Of a DNA stretch of 64,000 nucleotides, positions 35,501 through 45,724 are shown in pieces; within the stretch, counting starts at the first letter, position 1, and each line of letters opens with the position of its first letter. The notes under the pieces are model-generated. The model had not been told where the DNA came from and did not search any database. It worked only from the letters and a program-made list of their open reading frames with translations. Source of the stretch: Antedon bifida (lineage: Eukaryota > Echinodermata > Crinoidea > Comatulida > Antedonidae); contig OY727096.1 in NCBI GenBank assembly GCA_963402885.1, positions 17,961,820 through 18,025,819 on the forward strand, written 5' to 3'. The position numbers and the translations under genes are program-made.

Positions 35501-38500
35501 GCAATGCATTTTGGGATTTATAGCGGGCCGCTATAATTATTAGAATCGACTTATTTTTCACATTTTTAACCGTTTAAAGACGAAAAAAGTTATCGCAATA
35601 GGACCATATAGTATTATTTTTACATTAAATATAGTTGTGATCTTAAATTAGATCTAAAAAACGTAGGGAAGGGGGCTTTAATGTTATTGTTATTGTTAGG
35701 GTCCCCATCCTCCTCCTTTTTGGATGCCTCATCCTTTTTTTGTCTTTTTTTGACAAACATTGTTTTTTGCTTTAAAAAAAGTCATTACAGATGAAAGCAT
35801 GTTGTATTTTGTCTATTTTTTTTGTCTAGATTAATTTAGTTCAAATATTACAGGGATAGTACAATTTCAAAATCAAAAAGAGATGAATTTGTTAATGAAT
35901 TCTTTCAGGGTGTTAGATTACCTAGTTGGTATATACACTCTTGCTAAAGAAAAGAAAGAAATGGAATCACAAGTTATTCAACAATGTAAGGAGCTACTGA
36001 AACCATGGCCTAAAAAGAAGAAGAAAAGTACTGAAACAGGAAAGAATGATAAAGCCAAAGATGATAAAAAGGAAGATGTGAAAGAGAAGAAGAAAGATAA
36101 AATGGAAACACAGATGTTGAATGAGGTTGAAGAAATGTTGACCAAAGCACAAGCAGCCAGGAATGTCCTTGCTAAGGTAAATTATTGTGATAAATTATTA
36201 CTAATGTATCAATGTGACATTCTGATCATATTCTGAAATAATTTTTTTTATCATTTTGTTTAGGCTGTTCAACCACAAATCAAGAAATGTACAGGTAAAT
36301 CACAAGATACACATCCTAATGCAAGACAAAAAGAAAGCAATGATAAACAAGACAGTAAGAATAGAGTTCAGAGTGCTGCAAATAAAACATCACATACTGG
36401 GGTAATCAGTCAATCAGACCTTACTAAATTAATTAGCGATACATCCTCAATCTCACTTTCTGGAATCCATAAAAAAGGAATTTCAGAAAAAAGGGAAAGA
36501 AAAGTAACGGTAAAAGAAGGAGCAAAGAAGGCGGCAATAACTCAAACAAAATCAAAATGTAAACCGTTGATTAAAATTCCTCCAGTTACTAGGAAACAAT
36601 ATTCAACATCAGCCTCTGAAATAGGTAGACATAGTAAACGACCAAGTTCAAAGGTTACAAGTAGTTATTCTCAGAAGGCATTGTCAGCATCATCAGTTAG
36701 TGAGAGAAAGAAGATTCGTTCTGCTAACGCTAACGGGCAACATCCAACAGTAAAATCAGCCAATGAGAGGACGAGAAATAGTGCTTCTAACAGGCAGCAT
36801 TCAACAAGAGGAAACAGAACTGCTCAAAATGTTCAGGTAATAAACCACTCATTTCATTTTCATTTGTGATCAAAATATTTCCCCCGTCCTTTAATCATTT
36901 TAACTAGGTGTAAGTTGTATACACGTTTACAAATAATCTATTTGTTTTATAGATACTTGCTAGAAAAATGTTAAAAAGTTCCAGTCAGAATCACACTGAT
37001 GATGTCAGGAGCACAGATGTTGATGATGTAAGCAGCATAAAGACTGATGATACAAACAGCATACAGATTAGTGATGTCACAAACACAAATATTGATGATG
37101 CTAAAAACCCTAGATTGAGTGATGGCCGGTTTAAGCCTCATCTGAAATCTGATGTGAAATCAGAAACATCTCAATTAAGTGATGGAGGTGGTGAAGATGA
37201 TGAAACGGAGGTAGAAGAGGAGGTACCATTTTTATTAAAAACAGATGGGTAAGAATCAATAAATAATAAATGTACCATTTACCAAATTTAACTAAAGCAC
37301 ATCACCTTTACTGATTCAAATATAAGCCCCTCATTTAACATGGGATTATTTTTATACGCAAGCATCATAATGTAGCAATGAATAAATGATACAAAGTATT
37401 CATATATTCCAGATCAAAATTGAAGTTTCCATTGCATTTCCGAAAAACCTGCAATACTCATGAGCATCTTATCAACAAAGTGTCAGAGGTCATGTCAAGG
37501 TCAGAACAGATACCTGAATGTCAGTATTTCCTTGATCGTGTAAATACAAAGGTACATAAAGCTTGGTTCCCACTACTAACACAACGCAACCGACGCAACG
37601 TAAGGAAATGCCCTTCCAATAATTGTGTTTGCCCTCGCCTGCGTGAAATCAAACCTGCTTGTTGCGCGTCAAGGTTAGTATGCCGTAGACTTTGGCCTGG
37701 TTAACCTGCATACTTTTGAGTACGTGCTGTATTATGTTTTCCCGTGTTCTTTTTCCTTTGCGTTGTTGCGTGAAATCGAACTGATTTTATTTCCCGTAGC
37801 GATGTTTGCAGCAATGTTGCTTCGTCGGTTCCCACACACTTTGCGTCGATATGTCGCTGCATTACGTTGCATTGCGTTCTAGTGGGAACCACGCTTAAAA
37901 ATGTATAAAACTGCAAACAGTCATATTAGCATATGACCCTTGGATATGGACTATAATTTGTAGGTTCACCACTGGCTTGAGTAAGAGCTTTAATTCTCCA
38001 TTTCAAAGTAATCTATCGCTGGTTAAACGATTTTCATTATGGTTTCTCTGCAGTTATTAAGAACCAATGGAGGTTTCTCACTTTATGATCATGACACAAG
38101 GTATCGAAGGTTAGAACAAGAATATGAGGAGTTAATTGGCAAAGCAGACCAGCAATTACTGGCACTGGCACAAATATCAGGTAAAATCATATAATAGGCT
38201 CATACTAATGCAACCAATATAGGTTACTAATAGTTTTCAGACCTATTGAGTTGTGCACTGCTTACGATATACAGCCTTATCTCAGTATTATTGTACTAAT
38301 GCCTTGCCAGTTACAATCGATATTTGTGTTCCTGTTACCTCCAGTCTACTATATTTTATAATAATAATGTTGAATATATGGTTTTTATTACCACACCTTA
38401 CCATACTCGTTTTACCCATAATGCAGATGAATCAAATGGGCAAGATCTTTACCGGATTAAGGTAACTATGGAAGCGATTCATAACAGATCTCAACAATTA

Positions 38501-41500
38501 CTGACGGAAATAAAAGACTTTGAACAACGTAAGTAAGTCTAGTGAATGATTAAATAGGATATGGCCTTGGTACAACTATGTAAGGGTAGTTAGCAGTCAT
38601 GGGCCCAGTGCCGTAAAGCACAGAGCAAAGGCCCCTGGTTTAGTATTCCTAAGCTCTCCAATGCTGAGTAGTTGCATTGGACTGCTCATGCTCTGGTCCT
38701 CTTAAGCCCTGGGGCCCCTGGGTTTAGGCAGTGAGCGCTCACAGCCGTTACGCCACAGTCATTGGCCTTTCTGTTAATTATTTAGCCAGGTAAGTTGGTT
38801 TTATGGTCTTGCTAACTTTGCTAGGTGGGTTACCAACTTACAGGGTAAATAATTAAGCCTATAACTGGCCCATTATGTTTATGGTTTATAGCTGAGTGGT
38901 GTTAAGTTCTCAGGATTAGATGAATGAATTTCCTTTATTTTTACCAACAGAAGAAACAAAATATTGTGAAATTACTGAAGCAATGAAATTGAAGACAGTG
39001 CTTAAAAACGACATAAGTAAACTTCCATCAACTTTTTTTCTTTCACCAGAAAACCAAGGTGAGTCTGGTTAACTTAATTCATTCATGTTCCAAACAATTA
39101 CACCATGAAGCTACACATATGCTTTACTGCATACGTATTGACAGGGATTGAGAGATATGAAGAAGAAGTAGCACAAAAATAAATGTCCCTCTTTTAAGAC
39201 AAACCTATGCAGGGTACACCCTATTACAGACACGAAGGGGGAATATAATAATGTTAAAATACCATAACAGTTATTCAGGTGAAAACCTATTAAGGGGACT
39301 CTTTAGTCTTGAAGGTATCTCTTTATTTAGTCTAGTGTTCTACTGTAGATGCTTGTGAAATGATACATCTTGTTTGTGCCTAAGTTATAAATGTAGTTTT
39401 GAATATAGGCTTAAAATTTAAGTCAGGACTAGGGCAATCTTAGCGAATTTTGGACAGTTGTATGGCTAATTTCACATTTTTATTTAACCAGTCTTTACCA
39501 TGTTATATTTGCAGATGTTTTAGATGATATTTTTCCACAAAGTATGTTACCTGTAAGAATAGAATATAGCAAGTTGAATGAATTGCAAAAGCTAGTTGGT
39601 TTACAATTAGAGTTACAGATTCTAGAAGTCGGAGAACAGACACAAAAGGTATATATATAATTATTTCTACAAATTCTTATGTTCTGTCTACACTATCAAA
39701 CTGGTTTGACAAAAAAAGTGTGATGTGCCCAAATATGGTAGTGATATACCCAAATATGGTAGCGATATATATAACTAACCTTCAACTAATTTTGAGCAAT
39801 TGTATGTCAACATGAATTTCCTTTTGGACAAATAAAATGAACTATGATATGACATCGTCATGTATATGGGCACATCAAATTTTTTTGTCACAAAAAGTTT
39901 GATAGTGTAGACAGAACTTTATGTTCTGTATCAATATTATTAGGTGATCATTTAGAATAAAATGATCACCTATTGTTATTGTATAAAATCTTTATTATTA
40001 TTTTTCTTTTTTTTTTTCTTTTTATTGTTTCTGTACACTATTTTGTGTAACAATTATCTCAAAAAGTTTAATGTCAATGATTACAAAAATTTCAGAATAT
40101 CTTTCAAATAATATAACTTAATCCTAATAAGCTTTCCAGCGTGATCACTCATCCGTGACGACATTTATACGCCATTTTGCGAAATCACATTATCAATCAT
40201 ATCTCCATAATTCATTATCACATATTAATGAAATTCACTACACGTAAACTTCAGATCAAGGCTAAAAATATTAGCAAATAAAAACGCACGCGCACGTAGG
40301 TTCATGCGCGTGATATCGCGCGTTAAAAATTTAAAACGCTCAAAATTAAGTTTTGATCAATTTAGAGCATGAATTAGGCCATTTGCGTGTTTCAATAAAT
40401 TACTGCGCAAAAATGCGTTTTTGCGCGCGCGATACTTAAAAAGCGTAAAAAATATGAATTTTTTTTACAAATCTCATTCTACTCACCATCCTTAGTACAT
40501 TCACCAAATTTGAGTCAGTTCCGACTTAAAATAACGCTATACGAGCACGTTAAAAATGACAAAATGCGCATATTAATTTTACAAAAGTTCTGAAAATGGT
40601 GAAAAATAGGTCTTTTTTAAAATGAAAATAATTCTTCAGAATGCAAGATGACCCCCGATTTTTTTAACTTATTCTGGAAGCCATTGAGTTGTAGATATGA
40701 ATTCATGTACACACTTTACGTACAAAATGTTTTGACGTCATCAAATGGCCACTTGAATTTAAAAATTAGGATTTGTTATCTTTTTGTGTAGATTATCACA
40801 TTCAACAGAGCGCATCTTGGTTATGTGTGCTCGAATTTCGCACAACTTTCAGTATGTGCTTGCTTAATTAATTATCTTTATCATGAGTTGACACTATCTT
40901 CATTTTAATGACGTCATCACGCGTAAAAACTTGAATAACGTAGGCCGTGTAATTTCACCTTCGCAGTAAATTTGAATATCTTACAGCTCTTCAGAATTGA
41001 AGGTTACCTTGATGATTATAATTTATTATGAAAGCTGATGAAATGTAGATATTAATTCATATAAAAATTAAGCCTATCGGATGTTGTGACGTTAACATAT
41101 GGCCAGTTGAAGTGAAAAAGTAGTTTTTTCATATTTTTCGTCAAAGTTATACACAATTCAAAGAGCGCGCACAGCGCTTCTACGTGCCAAATTTTTTTCC
41201 AAATCTTATATTTTTTTGCTCAATTAATTATCTTTCGAAATTGTCATCTTAAAGTTTAGTTTGATAACGTCATCATGCCAAAAAATTTGAACATGTGTGT
41301 CCCGTAATTTCACCTATGCTACACTGTATATAGATATACAGTATATACTGTATATATTGTATATGGCATATAGGCACAACTCAGCACTATAAGCATATAA
41401 TAGGATGGCATACATCAACATTTTCCGATCGTATGTTAACGTACGTGCATGTTTAAAAAAAATTAATTTCAGTAAAATGATAAAAATGATCACCTATAAT

Positions 41501-42013
41501 TCGTCAAAGTGACGAATTAAATTCTAGTTATTATTATATTCATAAATGTCTGGGCATTTATCAATCCTTTTTCTTAAGTAATGATAAGAAGTGCTTAAGT
41601 GAAAAACTGAGGCTCTATTTATCAAATCAGTTCATTTTATGTTATTGAATAGATTGCAACATTTTATATTTAATGAAAAAAATAAAAGGTTATTCTGAAA
41701 ATAACTTTTGCTAAGCAGGTTTGATGAATCTGACCCCAACAGGAGTACTGACTGAAGTTGGTACTTACCCAACTTTCCCTTGATACATACGCCATTCAAC
41801 AAGCAACATACATGTAATATTGTTATTCATTTGTAGTTGCTTGCAGCGGAGGTTTTGCCGTTATTGTCAGAGATGGATAAGAATCATCCAAGATTCGTTC
41901 AATGTTATCGTTTAGCTTATGGGTTGCTATGCCATCGTGGAGAGCAATTTCCAACAATGATCGTTGATGATATTGGGGAAACTGAATCAACATGTGATGA
42001 TGATGGTTATTGA
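32537..42013 (+). CDS. TEDC2: Tubulin epsilon and delta complex protein 2
   Basis: TEDC2 works with TEDC1 and delta/epsilon-tubulin in centriole stability. Exons: 32537-32577, 35909-36176, 36264-36836, 36953-37248, 37413-37551, 38054-38180, 38427-38528, 38951-39058, 39515-39648, 41837-42013; all phases agree, about 654 residues (human about 430). Similarity is clearest at the start (FNQLSGVLDYL), in KFPLHFRK, and in the C-terminal exons (NELQKLVGLQLELQILEV; LLAAEVLPLLSEM; CYRLAYGLLCHRGEQ), matching the conserved end of C16orf59 proteins. The middle (36264-37248) is Lys/Ser-rich, then Asp/Thr-rich with imperfect DD-x-S/T repeats and probably disordered. The 41-base first exon was chosen because its phase and sequence join exactly to 35909; the in-frame ATGs at 35883 and 35895 lie before the acceptor. 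Intron 1 holds a 2-kb fold-back element, and the last intron a Helitron-like one. Confidence 0.85.
32927..34946. mobile_element. MULE-like fold-back transposon with ~490-bp inverted arms and 9-bp target duplication
   Basis: The element body is 32936-34937. The duplicated target GCTAGTAAG flanks both sides (32927-32935 and 34938-34946). Arms 32936-~33421 and ~34450-34937 are inverted complements for about 490 bp with small indels. They share the ends CGATGAAATCGGTCGCG, GGAACTAGATTATTT, GTCTCGGAGAAGGACTGTG and AAAATGGCCATTTCTAAAC, and reach GACACGACAGACGTATA near the centre. Subterminal tandem GAAATCGGTCGCG units occur in each arm. The ~1-kb centre has no plausible transposase. A nine-base duplication with long arms suits a non-autonomous Mutator-like (MULE) element. 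It sits in TEDC2 intron 1. Confidence 0.88.
39680..39920. mobile_element. MITE family A, copy 10, interrupted by a small insertion (TEDC2 intron)
   Basis: Both terminal repeats are present (TTCTGTCTACACTATCAAAC; GATAGTGTAGACAGAAC). An unrelated segment of about 80 bases (about 39769-39850) splits the centre and is bracketed by GATAT, a likely 5-base duplication. Confidence 0.82.
39931..41527 (+). mobile_element. Helitron-like non-autonomous element (TEDC2 last intron)
   Basis: The right end has a hairpin AATTCGTCA-aag-TGACGAATT followed eight bases later by CTAG and a flanking T, the CTRR-type end of Helitrons. The left end can be set at A|TCAATATTATT, and just inside it is the palindrome AGGTGATCATTT/AAATGATCACCT; AAATGATCACCTAT recurs at the right end. 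The interior is richer in CG than its surroundings. It holds a degenerate ~350-bp direct duplication (about 40680-41020 and 41020-41340; shared GACGTCATCA/AACGTCATCA and TAATTAATTATCTTT). No rep/helicase ORF. The family assignment is inferred. Confidence 0.5.
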
Positions 42014-42592
42014 TATATTTTTTTATCTATTCAACTGTTTTAAAGAGGTATTAGTATTTACATTCCGTAAATATGTGTAGACAGTGTGACAACTGTGATT
42101 GTACAGTATATCTACTAATTAATCAATCCCTAACACGTTTTTAATGGCTGTCTATCTGGATTTAGCGGGGCTTTGGAGGCTGGAGTTGACCCGGCAAATT
42201 TGCTTGGTACGCATCGGTCCTTCGGGACTGTGTAGTGACCTTTCAGATATAACAAAAGGATTTTTTTGAGAATTCTATGCAAATCGTACTATGTTCGCGC
42301 AAAAACTTAAATTGTTTTGTGAACGGTAAACTAGATTTGATGATTTTCTAGTTTTCTGGTGCCAGCAGCATGTTGTAAGCACAACCTATAATGTTACATA
42401 TGTACCGTACCTTAGGAAATGGTTCCTGAGAGATTTGCATGTTTATTCTTATAAATTGCAAGACCATAGCTACTTAGTCAGCTAGCCATCAGATTCCATG
42501 ACAAACTTAAACTATGCAAGCCGACGTCCACTACCTTATACAGTACAGTACTATATAAAATGTTGTTTTATTTAAATAATGTATGCAATATA

Positions 42593-42600
42593 GAATAATA
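42593..42600 (+). terminator. Candidate TEDC2 polyadenylation signal
   Basis: AATAATAAAGTGC about 590 bases past the TEDC2 stop contains AATAAA. The intervening sequence looks like a plausible 3' UTR with no gene. Confidence 0.4.
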
Positions 42601-42695
42601 AAGTGCAACAAATATGAATACTTTAGTGGTGATTGTTTAGTTCTCATGCTATAGTTTTTCTTAATCTTAATCTGTACAGCACAGAATTTCTCTGT

Positions 42696-42813
42696 AAAGC
42701 TCTGTCCACACTATCAAGCTACTTTGACAAAAAAAGTGTGTGCCCAAATATGGTTGTGATATGCCCAAATATGGTAGTGATATGACATCATCATGTAGTG
42801 TAGACAGAGCTTT
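42696..42813. mobile_element. MITE family A, copy 11 (downstream of TEDC2)
   Basis: Left end AAAGCTCTGTCCACACTATC and right end GTAGTGTAGACAGAGCTTTA. Most of the right inner arm is deleted, leaving 118 bp. It is the last copy in the window; none follows in the remaining 21 kb. Confidence 0.85.
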
Positions 42814-43539
42814 AGAGATTTTAAAGTGATTTTGGATTGATTAATACAGTCCATTACCACGACATCACACGAATATCACAAATGTGTTCTACGCTATAAA
42901 CAACATCATTAAAGTGGCCTTTGTTTGAAGGTAATGTATAATCCCAAATGTACTGTTTATGATAGAAGTTGATGTTATTGTTGAACTAAAAGGTCATCAA
43001 TAATAGGACAAGATATTAATTAATGGAAATCTTCATTCTGCATGGTATAGTACATTGGGCTGTTCTACTTTATGTATGCTGTATTTAAACAGCTTTAGAT
43101 AGATTGTGGATTTTAAAAGGGGAAATCCCATTACAGCACTAAAATCTGCGATTCACTCTGGATTGAACAAGGTGACTTGCTGTTGGTGCAACTAATGGTA
43201 TAAAGTAGTTATATAGAGAAGCTCATGATTTATTATATACATACTTTTCTGTGCTTTGCTCAATGCAAACATGTTGGTCTCCTGGAAATAGATCTATTGC
43301 ATTTTGTTTCTCTTGATAGTAGTCCTACATAGAATGTCAATCTCTGGATAATATTGGAACCATTTGCATTTTATATTGAAAACTGAACAAAGAACCTGTG
43401 ATTTATGCCATTAATTGTATCACTATATCCCTACTACGATAATTCAATTATGTTTACACAATTTATTGAGTTGTTATCTAAATATCTACTTTAGTGAGTT
43501 ACCGTATGAATGAATCTAAATATTTGCGTTTGTCACATC

Positions 43540-44165
43540 GGCACGCGTCGGCTCTCATGGGGCCCCAATTACTTTAGAATGTTAAGACCACCCCCGCTTT
43601 CACAATGAACGAATCCAAGCACGTTGTGTGTTTTTACTTTTCGTCGGGAGAAGCATGTGCGGCAAGTAAACGTCAGACGATACTCAAAATTAGGATTGAC
43701 AAGTTTAGCTGGTAAGTTGGTTCCGGGGTATTTATACTATTTTGTGGACGTTACGAAAGTGTTGTTCATTATCTTCTATTTCAATATGGCATTTTCGGAT
43801 GTAAGTTTTGATATTTTAGTTAATTTAGGCTAGGCTAGGATTGTTGAGAAAAGGAGGAATCGAGAGGGCAGAGACGATGCAGAGGAGGAGAGGGTGAACC
43901 TGTTGGTAGCGACCGCAATTTGCTACCGCGCATCGTTTCTGCGCATCAATATACTCGGTTCAGTTCGCTGTGCAAAATCTTGGTTTTAGTTGACGCCGCC
44001 AGCGGTTGTTTACCTTGTACCGTTCAAACGGTTTTTATGGTGCATTGTGGGTGTATATGTCACCTTTTTAATCGTTTACCTTCGCCATCTTTTTTTTCCG
44101 ATCGGTAAAAAAAAAAAATTATCAAGATCCGTTTATTATAAGCAAAGTTATTGATTTCAGAATAG
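43540..44165 (+). promoter_or_regulatory. Candidate promoter and leader exon upstream of the transposase-like gene
   Basis: This stretch is richer in CG than its surroundings (GACGCCGCCAGCGG; GCATTGTGGG near 44042) and ends in a strong donor (AATAG|GTAAGTAAT after 44165). A second possible leader exon is 44554-44622 (attacag acceptor, CTG|GTAGGT donor). A third acceptor abuts the start of the large ORF at 45724. The chain is a prediction from splice signals only. An alternative small exon (ATGGCATTTTCGGAT|GTAAGT, 43786-43800) does not join in frame. Confidence 0.3.
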
Positions 44166-45075
44166 GTAAGTAATATTGCGTAATAAAAAAATGATTTTAA
44201 CCTAATTTTTCGAATATAACGGTTATAGACCCATTAAAAACAATATGAAAAACGGAAAGAACAGGTTATCTTTGACTTGAATGCAATCGTTTCAAGCAGA
44301 TTAAATGCGACGCTTCCCGACGCCAACGACTTTCTTAGGCCAAGTCTAGGTCATTTGAAGGTCACTTGGCCTAGCTTTTTGACAGTTTATACTTAATCAA
44401 TAAAACCATAATAAAATAGTTTCATCATTTAGTATATTAATAAATAATGTTTGTTGACATTGTAAATTTAATTTTTGATGTATATTTAAAGTTTTTCTAG
44501 AATTTGGAGAAATAAATTAAATAATAATACTGTATTGATATTTTTAATTACAGAAGGTGTTAGCCTAGTTGTTAACACCACCGTGTGCTGTCTCTTGATT
44601 ATTAAGTTTGCTGTTCTATCTGGTAGGTTTACTCCCTCTATTATATACTGTTTTTTGTTGATTATATGTTTTGTTGATTATTTTTAATTAATAAGTGTTA
44701 TTGTTTCTGAATTTTGCAATTATTTGTTGTTTGTATTGTTCAATATTGTCTTCTAATGAAAATATTTTATTTTAACCTTAATTTTGTTATTTATATATAA
44801 AATTATTAATATCGATACTAATTGTTTTTTTTTTAATTTTTCTAATTTCAGATTGTATTTGCCACACTCACACTTACGCTTCATAAGCGTAAGGGAAATA
44901 GATTCAATATAAATACCCGCACCAGTTACTACAAGTGCCAAAACCAATCTGATATTTTAACCAATAAGAAATATATAAATTCCACAAATCATAGTTTAAT
45001 TTGTAGTTTATCATACTATATAGTATAATTTAATTATTAAAATTAATTTGAGCTATACTAATCAAGCCAAACATA

Positions 45076-45406
45076 ATGCACTTGTCAATTGTATGACCCA
45101 CTATACGACCCCCGGGAGAGGTGCGTCATTTACAAATAATTACTGACGCAGGGGTGCGTCAAAAAACCTAGATGGTACGTCAAATCAATGACCAATGGTG
45201 TGTCAATGTCCGTCACTTTACCACCCAAAATATCATAAAAAACATGGTCACAGTGCGTCAAAATGGGTGCGTCATGGTCACCTAAAGGTAAGTCACATTA
45301 TTGACGCATGGGTGCGTCATGGTATTCATAAGGTATGACGCACATCGGACAAATGACGCACCTCTCCAGGGGGTCGTATAGTGGGTCATACAATTGACAA
45401 GTGCAT
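45076..45406. mobile_element. MITE with ~55-bp inverted ends and internal GTGCGTCA repeats
   Basis: The left end begins ATGCACTTGTCAATTGTATG and runs through CCACTATACGACCCCC to GGTGCGTCATTT. The right end is its near-perfect complement over about 55 bp. The interior contains roughly ten GTGCGTCA/TGACGCAC or close variants in both orientations. It lies 320 bases upstream of the transposase-like ORF but does not match anything downstream of it, so it is probably not that gene's terminal repeat. Confidence 0.88.
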
Positions 45407-45724
45407 AAGAATATTACATATAAACCATGTATAAACACACATTTATTAAAATCTGCTATACTGTAGACTACATTATTTCTTTTAAATAAATGTGTTGCAA
45501 ACAAAAAATAAATGAATGTATTTTTTGTATTACTGTTGACTGCTTTGGTTTTATTACTGCTGGTGATTTGATGATGAGTGTTGAAGATGCAGTAAAAATT
45601 ACGTTTACAAGTACGAAAAAACAAAATGATCATTAAGTGTTGGACGCCCAATTCGTGGATAAAATATTAATTGTTGAGATAAAATGATTAATATACTAAA
45701 TGGGCAAGTAATTCTTCCTTTAGG

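Noticed and set aside
35883-35908. ATG at 35883 or 35895 as the TEDC2 start
   Set aside because: These lie before a good acceptor (tctttcag), and a phase-matched first exon with a better start context exists at 32537-32577.
43786-43800. Small coding first exon (ATG...GAT|GTAAGT)
   Set aside because: It does not join in frame to the next candidate exon or to the large ORF.
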